Assembly: GCF_036381655.1 (NCBI RefSeq)
Contig: NZ_DASVCJ010000057.1
Span: forward strand, 1-64,000
DNA: 64,000 bases
Reading direction: 5' to 3'
DNA from: Ferrovibrio sp036381655
GTDB lineage: Bacteria; Pseudomonadota; Alphaproteobacteria; Ferrovibrionales; Ferrovibrionaceae
How positions within the stretch are numbered: position 1 is the first letter of the stretch; each line of letters begins with the position of its first letter. Positions 35,910 to 44,984 of this stretch are shown here, piece by piece. A model generated the notes under the pieces. That model searched no databases, was not told the DNA's origin, and saw nothing but the letters and a program-made list of their open reading frames with translations. A program made the position numbers and the translations under genes.

Positions 35910-37034
35910 CTACTCGGCCGCCAGCCTCGCGTCGGAGCGGCTGTATTCGTAAATGCCTGCGGCATTCAGCCGGCGTGTGATCTGGCCCCCGCGCATCAGA
36001 TGGTGCAGATGGGCGACGGCCTCGCCGGCGGCGAGCGTTATGTGATCGGCGATGTCGCGCTTGAACAGAAGCGGCAGGGTCGCCGTCGCGGTATGAGGCC
36101 GGTGCAATGCGCCGAGCAGCGCATCGAGGCGGACCTGGTGATGGCGCTTGAGCATGGCGATGCGGGTATGCAGCCCGATGAAGGGATCGCCATGGGCCGG
36201 CAGCACCAGCACATCCGTCGGCAGATGCGCGAATTTTTCGAGCGACTGCAGATACAATGTCAATGGCGTCGCGTCGGGCTCGCCCGGATAGACGCCGATA
36301 TGCGGCGAGATGCGCGGCAATACCTGATCGCCCGAAATCAGCAGGTTGAGGTCGGGCGAATAGAGGCAGGCATGTTCCGGCGAATGGCCGCGGCCGACGA
36401 TCACCTCCCAGCCATGCGCGCCGATCAGGATCCGATCCCCATCGGCGATGCGGTGGAAGCTGCGCGGAATCGGCGTCACGGCTTTCGAGAAATTGCCGAA
36501 GCCGCGTTTGCGGATCGCCTCGAGCTGCGCATCGCTGAAGCCGAGCCGGTGATAGAAATCGATCACGTCCCTGGGCACTTCGGGAGCCGCTTCCAGCTCC
36601 AGCATACGACCGAAGCACCATTCGCCGTGGCTCATCCACAGCGGCGCCTGCCAGCGTTCCTGCAGCCAGCCGGCAAGGCCCAGATGATCCGGGTGGAAAT
36701 GCGTGCAGAGGATGCGGGTGATCGGCCGGCCGTTCAGATGGCGCTCGAAAACCTGCTCCCAGATTGCCTGCAGCTTCGAGGAACGGAAGCCGGTATCGAC
36801 CAGCGTCCAGCCATCGCCGTCCTCCAGCAGCCAGAGATTGATGTAATCCAGGCCGGGGATCGGCACCGGCATGCGCAGCCACAGCACGCCCGGCCGCATC
36901 TCCATCGCCTCGCCGTCGCCCGGCCGCCCGCCATTGCCGCGATCGGCGAAGGGATACTGCAGGCTGCCGTTGTCGGCGGTCGGCGTACCGTCGATGCCGG
37001 GCTCGGTCATATCGTTTTCAGACGCTTCGGACAC
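35910..37034 (-). CDS. Metallo-beta-lactamase-fold hydrolase
   Basis: The protein has 374 residues. The metal site is THFHPDHLG (about 111-119), with further His/Asp in GRGHSPEHACLY, LISGDQVLP and LVLPAHGDPF. It probably hydrolyses a thioester or similar bond. Its promoter region holds two inverted repeats (37079-37102 and 37120-37132). The shorter one has the same TGACG-N3-CGTCA pattern as sites near acyl-CoA genes at 60.9 and 62.2 kb, so a role in acyl-CoA metabolism is inferred. Confidence 0.87.
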   Translation of the reverse strand: MSEASENDMTEPGIDGTPTADNGSLQYPFADRGNGGRPGDGEAMEMRPGVLWLRMPVPIPGLDYINLWLLEDGDGWTLVDTGFRSSKLQAIWEQVFERHLNGRPITRILCTHFHPDHLGLAGWLQERWQAPLWMSHGEWCFGRMLELEAAPEVPRDVIDFYHRLGFSDAQLEAIRKRGFGNFSKAVTPIPRSFHRIADGDRILIGAHGWEVIVGRGHSPEHACLYSPDLNLLISGDQVLPRISPHIGVYPGEPDATPLTLYLQSLEKFAHLPTDVLVLPAHGDPFIGLHTRIAMLKRHHQVRLDALLGALHRPHTATATLPLLFKRDIADHITLAAGEAVAHLHHLMRGGQITRRLNAAGIYEYSRSDARLAAE

Positions 37035-37078
37035 GATCTTCTCTTGCTTCCGATTGGCTGGGGAGACGGCAAATGTAA

Positions 37079-37102
37079 TTTGACGCTTACGTAAGCGTCA
37101 AA
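37079..37102. promoter_or_regulatory. Perfect 24-bp palindrome upstream of the metallo-hydrolase gene
   Basis: Each half reads TTTGACGCTTAC (the two abut). It ends 45 bases before the gene start. The core TTACGTAA flanked by TGACGC/GCGTCA resembles, from memory, operators of MerR-type LiuR regulators of branched-chain acyl-CoA breakdown. The identity of the binding protein is not established. Confidence 0.6.
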
Positions 37103-37119
37103 CAGGCGAAGTCCAGTCC

Positions 37120-37132
37120 TGACGTAGCGTCA
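37120..37132. promoter_or_regulatory. TGACG-N3-CGTCA operator, copy 1
   Basis: TGACG-TAG-CGTCA lies 18 bases outside the 24-bp palindrome, between the stop of the acyl-CoA dehydrogenase gene and the start of the metallo-hydrolase gene. Confidence 0.5.
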
Positions 37133-37144
37133 AGAGGCCTGTGG

Positions 37145-38938
37145 TCAGGCGCGCAGCAAATCCGGCGTCACCTCGGCCAAGGCGGCGGTGCCTTCGGTTG
37201 CCGCGCGGCACAGGCCGTCGACCCCGGTCAGCACCTGCTCGGCGAAGATGCGCGCCGAGAGAATCTTGGCCTTGTAATATGGGTCGCTTGAGCCTTTGGC
37301 GATCTCCGCCTTCGCCGCCAGTGCCTGGCGCGCCAGCAGCCAGCCGCCGACGACCGAGGCGAAAGCGCGCAAATACGGCGTCGCGCCGGCCAGGGCGGCC
37401 GAGGCATCGCCCGACAGCATCCTGCCCATGTCCATCGACGCCTTGGCGAGCGATTTCAGGCCGGCATCCAGATTGGCATGGATGCTGCCGAAGCCCGCGC
37501 CGGCCTTGGCCAGGTCCGCCACCGTGCCGGCGATCTGACCGAACAAGGCCTTCACCGTCTCGCCGCCGTTCAATGGCAGTTTGCGCGTCACCAGATCGAT
37601 CGCCTGGATGCCGTTGGTGCCTTCGTAGATCGGCAGAATGCGGGCATCGCGATAATGCTGGGCGGCACCGGTTTCCTCGATGAAGCCCATGCCGCCATGG
37701 ATCTGCACGCCCATGGAGGCGACTTCGCAGCCGATATCGGTCGACCAGGCTTTCGACAGCGGCGTCAGCAGTTCGACCAGCGCCTTGGCTTCCTTGCGCC
37801 TGGCCTCGTCGGCTTCGCGATGCGCGCGGTCGATCATGGCGGCATTCAGATAGGTCAGGCCGCGCGCTGCTTCGGTCAGGCTGCGCATCAGCATCAGCGT
37901 GCGGCGCACATCCGGATGCTCGACGATCGAGACATGCTGCTCGGCGTTCATGCCGGGATGGCGGCCCTGCTTGCGCTGCTCGGCATAGGCCAGCGCCTGC
38001 TGATAGGCGCGTTCGGCGATTGCCAGGCCCTGGCAGCCGACCGAGAGCCTGGCGTTGTTCATCATGGTGAACATGCAGCGCATGCCCTGGTTTTCGGCTC
38101 CCAGCAGCCAGCCGATGCATTCGCCATTGTCGCCGTAGGACATGACCGCCGTCGGGCTGGCATGGATGCCGAGCTTGTGCTCCAGCGAAACGCAGCGCAG
38201 ATCGTTGCGCTTGCCCGGCTTGCCATTCGCATCGGGGATGAATTTCGGCACGATGAACAGGGAAATGCCCTTGGTGCCGGCCGGCGCCCCGGGCAGGCGG
38301 GCCAGCACGAGATGGACGATATTCTCCGTCATGTCGTGCTCGCCGTAAGTGATGAAGATCTTGCTGCCGGTGATCTTGTAGGTGCCGTCGCCGACCGGCA
38401 CGGCTTTCGACTTCAGCGCCCCGACATCCGAGCCCGCCTGCGGCTCGGTCAGGTTCATCGTGCCGGTCCATTCGCCGGAGACCATCTTGGGCAGATAAAG
38501 CTGCTTCTGCTCCTCCGTGCCATGCGCCTCGATGGCGTCGATGGCGCCCTGCGTCAGCAGCGGGCAGAGCGAGAAGGCGAGATTGGCCGATTGCACCATC
38601 TCCTGCGCCGCCATGGTGACCGCCCAGGGCAGATTGCCGCCTCCATATGCTTCCGCGAACGGCATGCCGTTCCAGCCCGCATCGCAGAATTGCTTATAGG
38701 CATCCTTGAAGCCGGGCGCGGTCCGCACTACGCCATTGTCCAGCTTGGCGCCCTGCTGATCACCGCCGCGATTGAGCGGCGCCAGCACACCGCCGGCGAA
38801 TTTTGACGCCTCTTCCATGACGGCCGCCACGGTTTCCGCATCGGCATGTTCCAGGCCCGGCAACTGGCCAAGCTCGGCCAGCCCGGCAACCTGCTCGAGC
38901 GTGAAACGCATATCCTTGACGGGGGCGGTGTAATCCAT
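37145..38938 (-). CDS. Acyl-CoA dehydrogenase, long form (DmdC/FadE-like)
   Basis: The protein has 597 residues from MDYTAPVKDMRFTLEQVAGL, the standard start of this family; the in-frame ATG at 39013 is rejected. FAD-binding and substrate loops include LTEPQAGSDVGALKSKA and GMGFIEETGAAQHYRD. The catalytic Glu lies in PIYEGTNGIQAIDLV. A C-terminal acetyl-CoA-dehydrogenase-type domain follows. Similar proteins oxidise 3-methylmercaptopropionyl-CoA or medium/long acyl-CoAs. The substrate here is not determined. Confidence 0.88.
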   Translation of the reverse strand: MDYTAPVKDMRFTLEQVAGLAELGQLPGLEHADAETVAAVMEEASKFAGGVLAPLNRGGDQQGAKLDNGVVRTAPGFKDAYKQFCDAGWNGMPFAEAYGGGNLPWAVTMAAQEMVQSANLAFSLCPLLTQGAIDAIEAHGTEEQKQLYLPKMVSGEWTGTMNLTEPQAGSDVGALKSKAVPVGDGTYKITGSKIFITYGEHDMTENIVHLVLARLPGAPAGTKGISLFIVPKFIPDANGKPGKRNDLRCVSLEHKLGIHASPTAVMSYGDNGECIGWLLGAENQGMRCMFTMMNNARLSVGCQGLAIAERAYQQALAYAEQRKQGRHPGMNAEQHVSIVEHPDVRRTLMLMRSLTEAARGLTYLNAAMIDRAHREADEARRKEAKALVELLTPLSKAWSTDIGCEVASMGVQIHGGMGFIEETGAAQHYRDARILPIYEGTNGIQAIDLVTRKLPLNGGETVKALFGQIAGTVADLAKAGAGFGSIHANLDAGLKSLAKASMDMGRMLSGDASAALAGATPYLRAFASVVGGWLLARQALAAKAEIAKGSSDPYYKAKILSARIFAEQVLTGVDGLCRAATEGTAALAEVTPDLLRA

Positions 38939-39025
38939 CTCGATCTCCCTGGACGCGGTACTGCGCGATACTGGCGCTGGAATAATATGACCCGGCATGC
39001 CTAGCAAGGCCAAGCCGCGCGGGGT

Positions 39026-39967
39026 ATGACTTTCGCCATGGTTGACGTAACGATTTCAGAGGCTGCCGAGCGGTTGCGCGCTGGCGATATCGTCGCCTTC
39101 CCGACCGAAACGGTCTACGGGCTGGGCGCCGATGCGACCAATGCGGCAGCCGTGGCGAAGATCTTCGCCGCCAAGGGCCGGCCGAGCTTCAATCCGCTGA
39201 TCAGCCACATCGCCGAATTGCGCCAATTGGACGCGCTGGTCGATATGAATGCGCGCGCCGAAAAGCTGGCGGCGGCCTTCTGGCCCGGCGCGCTGACCCT
39301 GGTGCTGCCGCGCAGGCCCGGCTGTCCGATCGCCGAGGCGGTTTCCGCCGGCCTGCCCTCGCTGGCCATCCGCATGCCGGCGCATCCGCTGGCGCATGAC
39401 CTGCTGCGGCGGGTCGACCGGCCGGTGGCGGCGCCTTCGGCCAACACTTCGGGCCAGGTCTCGCCCACCACGGCGCAGCATGTGCGCGACAGCCTGGGCC
39501 CGGAGATCGCGATCCTCGATGGCGGCCCCTGTCCGGTCGGTCTGGAATCCACCGTGGTCGGCCTGACCGGCGAGCGGCCATTGCTGCTGCGGCCCGGCGG
39601 GCTTGCCGCCGAGGACATCGAGCAGGTGCTAGGCGAACGCCTCGAACGGCCGACGGATGCCAGGATTCAATCGCCCGGCATGCTGCTGAAGCATTATGCG
39701 CCGCGCCGCCCGGTGCGGCTCAATGCGACGGCCCCCCATGGCAAGGAGGGGCTGCTCAGCTTCGGCGCGGCGCCGGACGGCTTTGCCGTAATTTATCCCT
39801 TGAGCGAAGGCGGCGATCTGGCCGAAGCCGCAGCCAAGCTCTATGCCGGGCTGCATCGCCTCGATCACGTCGACGGCATCGACGGCATCGCCGTTATGCC
39901 GATCCCGTCCCATGGTCTGGGCGCCGCAATCAACGACCGGCTGACACGGGCCGCCAGAGGACGTTAG
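39026..39967 (+). CDS. tsaC: Threonylcarbamoyl-AMP synthase (Sua5 type)
   Basis: The 313-residue two-domain form has an N-terminal YrdC domain with IVAFPTETVYGLGADATN (about 18-35), KGRPSFNPL and APSANTSGQVSPTTAQHV. A Sua5 C-terminal domain (about 225-313) is linked by SPGMLLKHYAPRRPV. It makes threonylcarbamoyl-AMP for the t6A modification of ANN-decoding tRNAs. A start four codons later (39038) is also plausible. Confidence 0.9.
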   Translation: MTFAMVDVTISEAAERLRAGDIVAFPTETVYGLGADATNAAAVAKIFAAKGRPSFNPLISHIAELRQLDALVDMNARAEKLAAAFWPGALTLVLPRRPGCPIAEAVSAGLPSLAIRMPAHPLAHDLLRRVDRPVAAPSANTSGQVSPTTAQHVRDSLGPEIAILDGGPCPVGLESTVVGLTGERPLLLRPGGLAAEDIEQVLGERLERPTDARIQSPGMLLKHYAPRRPVRLNATAPHGKEGLLSFGAAPDGFAVIYPLSEGGDLAEAAAKLYAGLHRLDHVDGIDGIAVMPIPSHGLGAAINDRLTRAARGR

Positions 39968-39977
39968 ACTGAACACC

Positions 39978-41405
39978 ATGAACGCGCTTGCTCCCGATCT
40001 GCTCGATCGCTTCCGCTCCATCGTCGGCCCCAAGGGCTGGAGTTCCGAACCGGAGGTGCTGGCCCTGCATAGCCGCGAAATGCGCGACCTTTATGCCGGC
40101 ACGTCCCCGCTGCTGCTCAAGCCGGCGAGCACCGAAGAGGTCGCCGCCATCGTCAAGCTGGCGCGGGAGACCAGGACCAAGCTGGTGCCGCAAGGCGGCA
40201 ATACCGGGCTGGTCGGCGGCGGCATCCCATTCGATGCAGGCGACGAGATCATCGTCTCGCTGCAACGCATGAACCGCATCCGCGCCGTCGATGCCCTGAA
40301 CGACACCATCACGGTGGAAGCCGGCTGCATCCTGCAGCAGGTGCAGGAGGCGGCCCGCGAGGCCGGGCGGCTGTTTCCCCTATCGATCGGCTCGGAAGGC
40401 AGTTGCACCATCGGCGGCAATCTCTCCACCAATGCCGGCGGCAATGCCGTGCTGCGGTACGGCAACACCCGCGAACTGACGCTGGGCCTGGAGGTGGTGC
40501 TGGCCGACGGTCAGATCTGGAACGGCCTGCGCGGCCTGCGCAAGGACAATACCGGCTATGACCTGAAGCATCTTTTCATCGGCGGCGAAGGCACGCTGGG
40601 CATCATCACCGCTGCCGTGCTGAAGCTTTATCCGCTGCCGGCGGCGATGGCGACGGCGTTCACCGCCGTGCCCTGCCCACGCGCCGCCATCGCCCTGCTG
40701 GAGAAATCGAAAAAGGCCACCGGCGGCCAGGTCACCGGCTTCGAGCTGCTGCCCCGCATCGGGCTCGATTACGTGCTGCGCCATACGCCGGCCACGTCCG
40801 ATCCGCTTGCCGAACGCCATCCCTGGTATGTGCTGATGGAATTCTCGTCCGGCCGCGACGACGGCAGCATCGGCGCCACCATGGAAGCCGTGCTGGCCGA
40901 AGGCCTCGAAGAGGGCCTGGTGCTCGATGCCGCGATCGCGCAGTCGGATGCGCAGCGTACCGCCTTCTGGAAGATCCGCGAGGCGATGTCGGGGGCGCAG
41001 AAGCCCGAAGGGGGCTCGATCAAGAGCGACATTTCCGTGCCGGTCTCGCGCATGGCGGATTTCATCGAGCAGGCCAGCGCCGAGATCGAAGCCTTGATCC
41101 CCGGCGTGCGCATCGTTGCCTTCGGCCATATCGGCGACGGCAACGTGCATTTCAACCCGTCCCAGCCCGTCGGCTGGGAGCCGGCGCGCTTCCTCGCCAT
41201 GTGGGACGAGGTCACCGGGATCATCAACCGCATCGCAACCGAAATGAACGGCTCGATCTCGGCCGAGCATGGCATCGGCCGCATGAAGATCGATTCACTG
41301 CCGCATTACAAGCCGGCGGTGGAGATCGAGCTGATGCGCAAGATCAAACAGGCGCTCGACCCGGACAACATCCTCAATCCCGGGAAGGTCGTCCGGGTCG
41401 GCTGA
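39978..41405 (+). CDS. FAD-linked D-2-hydroxyacid dehydrogenase (GlcD/D2HGDH family)
   Basis: The protein has 475 residues. The FAD-binding domain contains KLVPQGGNTGLVGGG (about 64-78) and SIGSEGSCTIGGNLSTNAGG. The C-terminal domain has VAFGHIGDGNVHFN, SAEHGIGRMK and the ending DPDNILNPGKVV, typical of D-2-hydroxyglutarate or D-lactate dehydrogenases. It probably feeds electrons to quinone or ETF. It begins ten bases after tsaC and is convergent with the TRAP permease gene. Confidence 0.88.
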   Translation: MNALAPDLLDRFRSIVGPKGWSSEPEVLALHSREMRDLYAGTSPLLLKPASTEEVAAIVKLARETRTKLVPQGGNTGLVGGGIPFDAGDEIIVSLQRMNRIRAVDALNDTITVEAGCILQQVQEAAREAGRLFPLSIGSEGSCTIGGNLSTNAGGNAVLRYGNTRELTLGLEVVLADGQIWNGLRGLRKDNTGYDLKHLFIGGEGTLGIITAAVLKLYPLPAAMATAFTAVPCPRAAIALLEKSKKATGGQVTGFELLPRIGLDYVLRHTPATSDPLAERHPWYVLMEFSSGRDDGSIGATMEAVLAEGLEEGLVLDAAIAQSDAQRTAFWKIREAMSGAQKPEGGSIKSDISVPVSRMADFIEQASAEIEALIPGVRIVAFGHIGDGNVHFNPSQPVGWEPARFLAMWDEVTGIINRIATEMNGSISAEHGIGRMKIDSLPHYKPAVEIELMRKIKQALDPDNILNPGKVVRVG

Positions 41406-41420
41406 AACGGCCCCGCCGTT
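41406..41420. terminator. Short hairpin between convergent genes
   Basis: AACGGC-CCC-GCCGTT fills the 16 bases between the two stops. There is no long T-run, so it is at best a weak terminator. Confidence 0.3.
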
Positions 41421-41421
41421 A

Positions 41422-43275
41422 TTACGACGTGGTTTCCGCGACCGCGCGCGGCGATACCTTTTGGGCGATCCCGACGATGACGATCAGGGCCAGACCGCCC
41501 AGATCGGTCGTCCAGCCCGGGAAGATCAGCAGCAGGGCGCCGAGGACGAGGGCCGCCCGCTCCCACCACACCGCGCGGCGCAGAAAATAGCCATGCAGGC
41601 CGGCGGCAAGGGCGAGGCAGCCGATCGTGGCGGTGGCCGCCGATTGCAGGATCGTCTGCCAATCGCCGATCGCCAGCAGCGCCGGCTCGTAGACGAACAT
41701 GAAGGGGACCACGAAGCCGGCGGCGCCGATCCGCACCGAGGCCCAGCCCGCCTTCCAGATATCCGCTTTCGCCAGGCTGGCTGCCGCATAGACGGCCAAG
41801 GCAACCGGCGGAGTGATCGCCGACAGAATGGCGAAGTAGAAGGCGAACATATGCGCCGCCGGCTCGATGACGCCGAGCTTCATGATGGCCGGCACCATCA
41901 GCGACACCATGACGATATAGGCCGGCGTGGTCGGCATGCCCATGCCGAGGATGATGCCGGCGACGGCGGTCAGCGCCAGGGCGAGCAGCAGGCTGCTCTG
42001 CGCCAAGGTGATGACCACGTTGGTGAAGGTGATGCCGAGACCGGTGAGCGTGATCGAGCCGATCACCAGGCCGGCACAGGCGCAGGCCATCGCCACCGCC
42101 AGGGCATTCTTGGCGCCATCTTCCATGGCCTCCCAGATCAGATGCCAGCGCAGCCCTTCCCGCGTATTGGCGCGCAGAAACGCAACGGGGAAGCAGGCCA
42201 GCGTGCCTGCCAGCGCGCAGTAGGGCGCCGAATAGCCGAGCAGCATGCCGCCGAGAATGACCGCGACCGGGATGAAGAGATGGCCGCGTTCGCCCAGCAC
42301 CCGCCATAGACGCGGCACCTCCTCGCGCGGCAGGCCGACCAGGCCGTGGCGCTTGGCCTCGAAATGCACCGCGCCGAAGCAGGCGGCGTAGTAGAGCAGC
42401 GACGGGATCAGCGCCCAAAGCGCGACTTTCGCATAAGGCACGCCGAGGAACTCCGCCATCACGAAGGCGGCGGCGCCCATGATCGGCGGCATCATCTGCC
42501 CGCCGGTCGAGGCCACCGCCTCGACGCCGGCGGCGAAATGCTTGGGGAAGCCGGTGCGGCGCATCAGCGGAATGGTGATCGGCCCGTCGACCATCACATT
42601 GGCGACCGCGCTGCCGGAGATGGTGCCGAACAGCGAGGACGAGATCACCGAGACCTTGCCCGGACCACCGGCCTGCCGTCCGGTCAGCGACAGTGCGAAA
42701 TCCATGAACAGCTGCCCGGTGCCGGTACGCTCCATGAAACTGCCGAAGACGACGAAGATCGTCACGTAAGACGCCGAGACGCCGAGCGTGGAGCCGAAAA
42801 TGCCTTCGGTGGTCATGTAGAGCTGATCGAGCAGCGTCATCGGGTTCATCTTGTCGATGAACAGCGCATAGCCCATGAAGGCGAGCGCGGTCAGCGGCAG
42901 GGCCCAGCCGATCACGCGCCGCGTCGCATCCAGCACCACGACGACCATGGCGATGCCGGCGACGATGTCGAGCGGCGTCATGTCGTCGATGTAAATGATG
43001 CGGTCGATGAAGTAGTTGTAGTTCAGGAACAGATGCCCGAGGCCGAGCACCGCGCCCGCGGAGAGCAGAATATCGATCCAGACGAAGCGGCGCTTACCGT
43101 CCGCTTTGGTGGAGATCGGATAGAGCAGGAAAATCAGCGCCAGCGCGAAGGCCAGGTGGGTCCCGCGAAAGATATAGGCCTGCGGCGGACCGAAGGCGAT
43201 GACCCACATATGATACAGTGCCATCGCGACCGCGACGACCGACGCTATGCGCGCGATGAGCTTTCCGCCGTTCAT
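41422..43275 (-). CDS. TRAP transporter fused permease (TAXI type)
   Basis: The 617-residue polytopic membrane protein is a fusion of the small (4-helix) and large (12-helix) TRAP subunits. The large-subunit signatures are SVISSSLFGTISGSAVANV, GGQMMPPIMGAAAFVMAEF and GMGMPTTPAYIVMVSLMVPA. It uses an ion gradient to import the ligand delivered by the neighbouring TAXI protein. A terminator-like hairpin lies between the two genes and probably lowers permease expression relative to the binding protein. Confidence 0.92.
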   Translation of the reverse strand: MNGGKLIARIASVVAVAMALYHMWVIAFGPPQAYIFRGTHLAFALALIFLLYPISTKADGKRRFVWIDILLSAGAVLGLGHLFLNYNYFIDRIIYIDDMTPLDIVAGIAMVVVVLDATRRVIGWALPLTALAFMGYALFIDKMNPMTLLDQLYMTTEGIFGSTLGVSASYVTIFVVFGSFMERTGTGQLFMDFALSLTGRQAGGPGKVSVISSSLFGTISGSAVANVMVDGPITIPLMRRTGFPKHFAAGVEAVASTGGQMMPPIMGAAAFVMAEFLGVPYAKVALWALIPSLLYYAACFGAVHFEAKRHGLVGLPREEVPRLWRVLGERGHLFIPVAVILGGMLLGYSAPYCALAGTLACFPVAFLRANTREGLRWHLIWEAMEDGAKNALAVAMACACAGLVIGSITLTGLGITFTNVVITLAQSSLLLALALTAVAGIILGMGMPTTPAYIVMVSLMVPAIMKLGVIEPAAHMFAFYFAILSAITPPVALAVYAAASLAKADIWKAGWASVRIGAAGFVVPFMFVYEPALLAIGDWQTILQSAATATIGCLALAAGLHGYFLRRAVWWERAALVLGALLLIFPGWTTDLGGLALIVIVGIAQKVSPRAVAETTS

Positions 43276-43312
43276 CGTCCGCCCTTTCCGAATTCACTTA
43301 TGGAGAAGCCGC

Positions 43313-43356
43313 AAAAGAAAAAAAGGACCGACGCCGCCCGTCCTTAGCGGCGTCGG
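43313..43356 (-). terminator. Intergenic terminator/attenuator inside the TRAP operon
   Basis: On the minus strand CCGACGCCGC and GCGGCGTCGG form a 10-bp stem with a nine-base loop, followed by TCC and a T-rich tract. It lies 16 bases after the binding-protein stop and 38 bases before the permease start. Confidence 0.8.
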
Positions 43357-43372
43357 CCGAGGCGCCTCAAAA

Positions 43373-44338
43373 TCAGAGAGCACCGACTTCCTTGTAATAC
43401 TTCGCGGCACCCGGATGCAGCGGCACGCCGATATCCTCAGCCATTTCCTTCGGCGTCAGCTTGGCCATCGCCTTGTTGACCGCCGCCATCTCGGCGATAT
43501 GCGTCGCCATCGCCTTGGTGATGGCATAGACCTGATCTTCCGGCAGCTTGCACGAGGCGATGAAGTGCGTCGAATAGCCGATCACAGGCACGTCCTTGTC
43601 CTGCTTCGGATAGGTACCGGCCGGCACGATCACCTTGTTGTAGCCGGCATTGATCTTCTTCATGGCCGCGAGTTCGGCATCGCTGACCGGCAGCAGCTTG
43701 ATGTCGTGCTGGCTGGCCAGATCCATCACCGAGGAGGCCGGAATGGTGGTGCCGAGCGTGAAGACCTGCGCATGGCCGTCCTGCAGCAGCGCGGCGGCGT
43801 CGTTATAGGAGGCCATGTAGTTGACCTTGCCTATGTCGCTGTAGGACATGCCGTTCGCCTGCAGGATGTGGGCCGAGATCGCCTCGGCGGTATTGCCGCG
43901 GGTCTGCACGGCGATCGCCTTGCCCTTCATGTCCTTGACGGAATTGATGCCGGCATCGGCCAGCACCACCACCTGGAAATACTGCGGATACAGGTTGGCG
44001 ATCTGGCAGACGTTGTTGGCCTTCTCGGTGAACGGCGCACGGCCGTTGACGGCATCCACCGTCGAAATCGAGTTGCCCAGGCCGAAATCCGCCTTGCCCG
44101 CCTGCACGCCCTTGACGTTGGCAATGCCCGCGCCGGGCAGCGTCTGCACGGTGGAACCGGGGATCGCCTTCTCGAACATCACCTTCAAGGTGCCGCCGAG
44201 CGGGACCCAGACGCCGCCCTGCGGCCCGGTCATCATGCGGAAATTTTGCGCCGCGGCATCGCTGCCGTAGCTGATTGCGAGCAGGCCGGCGGCCACCGCC
44301 GCAATCATACCGGCGCGACGTGTTGTGCGCTGAATCAT
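43373..44338 (-). CDS. TAXI-family TRAP transporter solute-binding protein
   Basis: The protein has 321 residues from the ATG after GGGAGGGAACG. The signal peptide (about 1-31) ends DAAAQ. The mature part shows MTGPQGGVWVPLGGTLK and LPGAGIANVKGVQAGKADFG, the TAXI signature. It captures substrate in the periplasm for the fused permease gene downstream. Ligands of TAXI proteins are mostly unknown, with glutamate and glutamine as examples. Confidence 0.92.
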   Translation of the reverse strand: MIQRTTRRAGMIAAVAAGLLAISYGSDAAAQNFRMMTGPQGGVWVPLGGTLKVMFEKAIPGSTVQTLPGAGIANVKGVQAGKADFGLGNSISTVDAVNGRAPFTEKANNVCQIANLYPQYFQVVVLADAGINSVKDMKGKAIAVQTRGNTAEAISAHILQANGMSYSDIGKVNYMASYNDAAALLQDGHAQVFTLGTTIPASSVMDLASQHDIKLLPVSDAELAAMKKINAGYNKVIVPAGTYPKQDKDVPVIGYSTHFIASCKLPEDQVYAITKAMATHIAEMAAVNKAMAKLTPKEMAEDIGVPLHPGAAKYYKEVGAL

Positions 44339-44401
44339 CGTTCCCTCCCAATGTATACTTTCAGGCCGCAGAGTGTGCAAAGGCCGCTGCGCCGCGTCAA
44401 G

Positions 44402-44914
44402 TCAGAATGCGGCGCCGAATAAATCGAGTTGCGGCATGGCGTTACGCTGCAGTGCGGCATGCGGCAGCAGCGTCCCATCGGCCAGGATATGCCGCACCTC
44501 GACGCCACGCGAGATGAGTGCCGGCGTTACCAGATGCGTGCGGTGGCAGCGTTGCGGATCGCGTTCGGCGCACATGATCGCCGTCGGCGCGGCCATGGCA
44601 TGATCGATCAATTCGTTTATGCCGTGGCGGAATTCCGGGCTTGTCGCCAGCTTCGTGTGATCGACCTGCCGCTGTGCATCATGGACTGCAGCATCGCGCG
44701 ACCTGCCGCCAAGGCGCTCGCCGAACCAGCGGTAGGCGATCTGCCGCTGCCCCAGGGCCGCCGCCAGCGCGGACCGGTTGAATTGCGGTGCAAAGCGGGA
44801 TGCAGGCGTCGAGCGGACATCGGCAAGCTGCGCGATCCCGTGCCGCTGCAACAAAGCGATGAAGGCGGCGATCGCGTGATTGGAATGGCCGATCGTGAAC
44901 AGGGTCAGCGCCAT
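44402..44914 (-). CDS. DUF488 family protein
   Basis: The 170-residue protein has the family motifs TIGHSN near the N-terminus, LADVRSTPASRFAPQFN, WFGERLGG and CAERDPQRCHRTHLV. The function is unknown; the conserved Cys/His cluster near the C-terminus suggests a catalytic or metal site. It lies between the TRAP operon and hemW, with its own 63-base upstream gap. Confidence 0.87.
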   Translation of the reverse strand: MALTLFTIGHSNHAIAAFIALLQRHGIAQLADVRSTPASRFAPQFNRSALAAALGQRQIAYRWFGERLGGRSRDAAVHDAQRQVDHTKLATSPEFRHGINELIDHAMAAPTAIMCAERDPQRCHRTHLVTPALISRGVEVRHILADGTLLPHAALQRNAMPQLDLFGAAF

Positions 44915-44984
44915 GCCGCGATCCTAAACCATGCCGCCACCCTCAACCATACCCGGCCGCCGCGCATCCACGCGGCTTTCCATG

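Noticed and set aside
39042..39056. TTGACGTAACGATTT as a further TGACG-N3-CGTCA operator near the acyl-CoA dehydrogenase gene
   Set aside because: Only the left half matches, and it lies inside the tsaC coding sequence.
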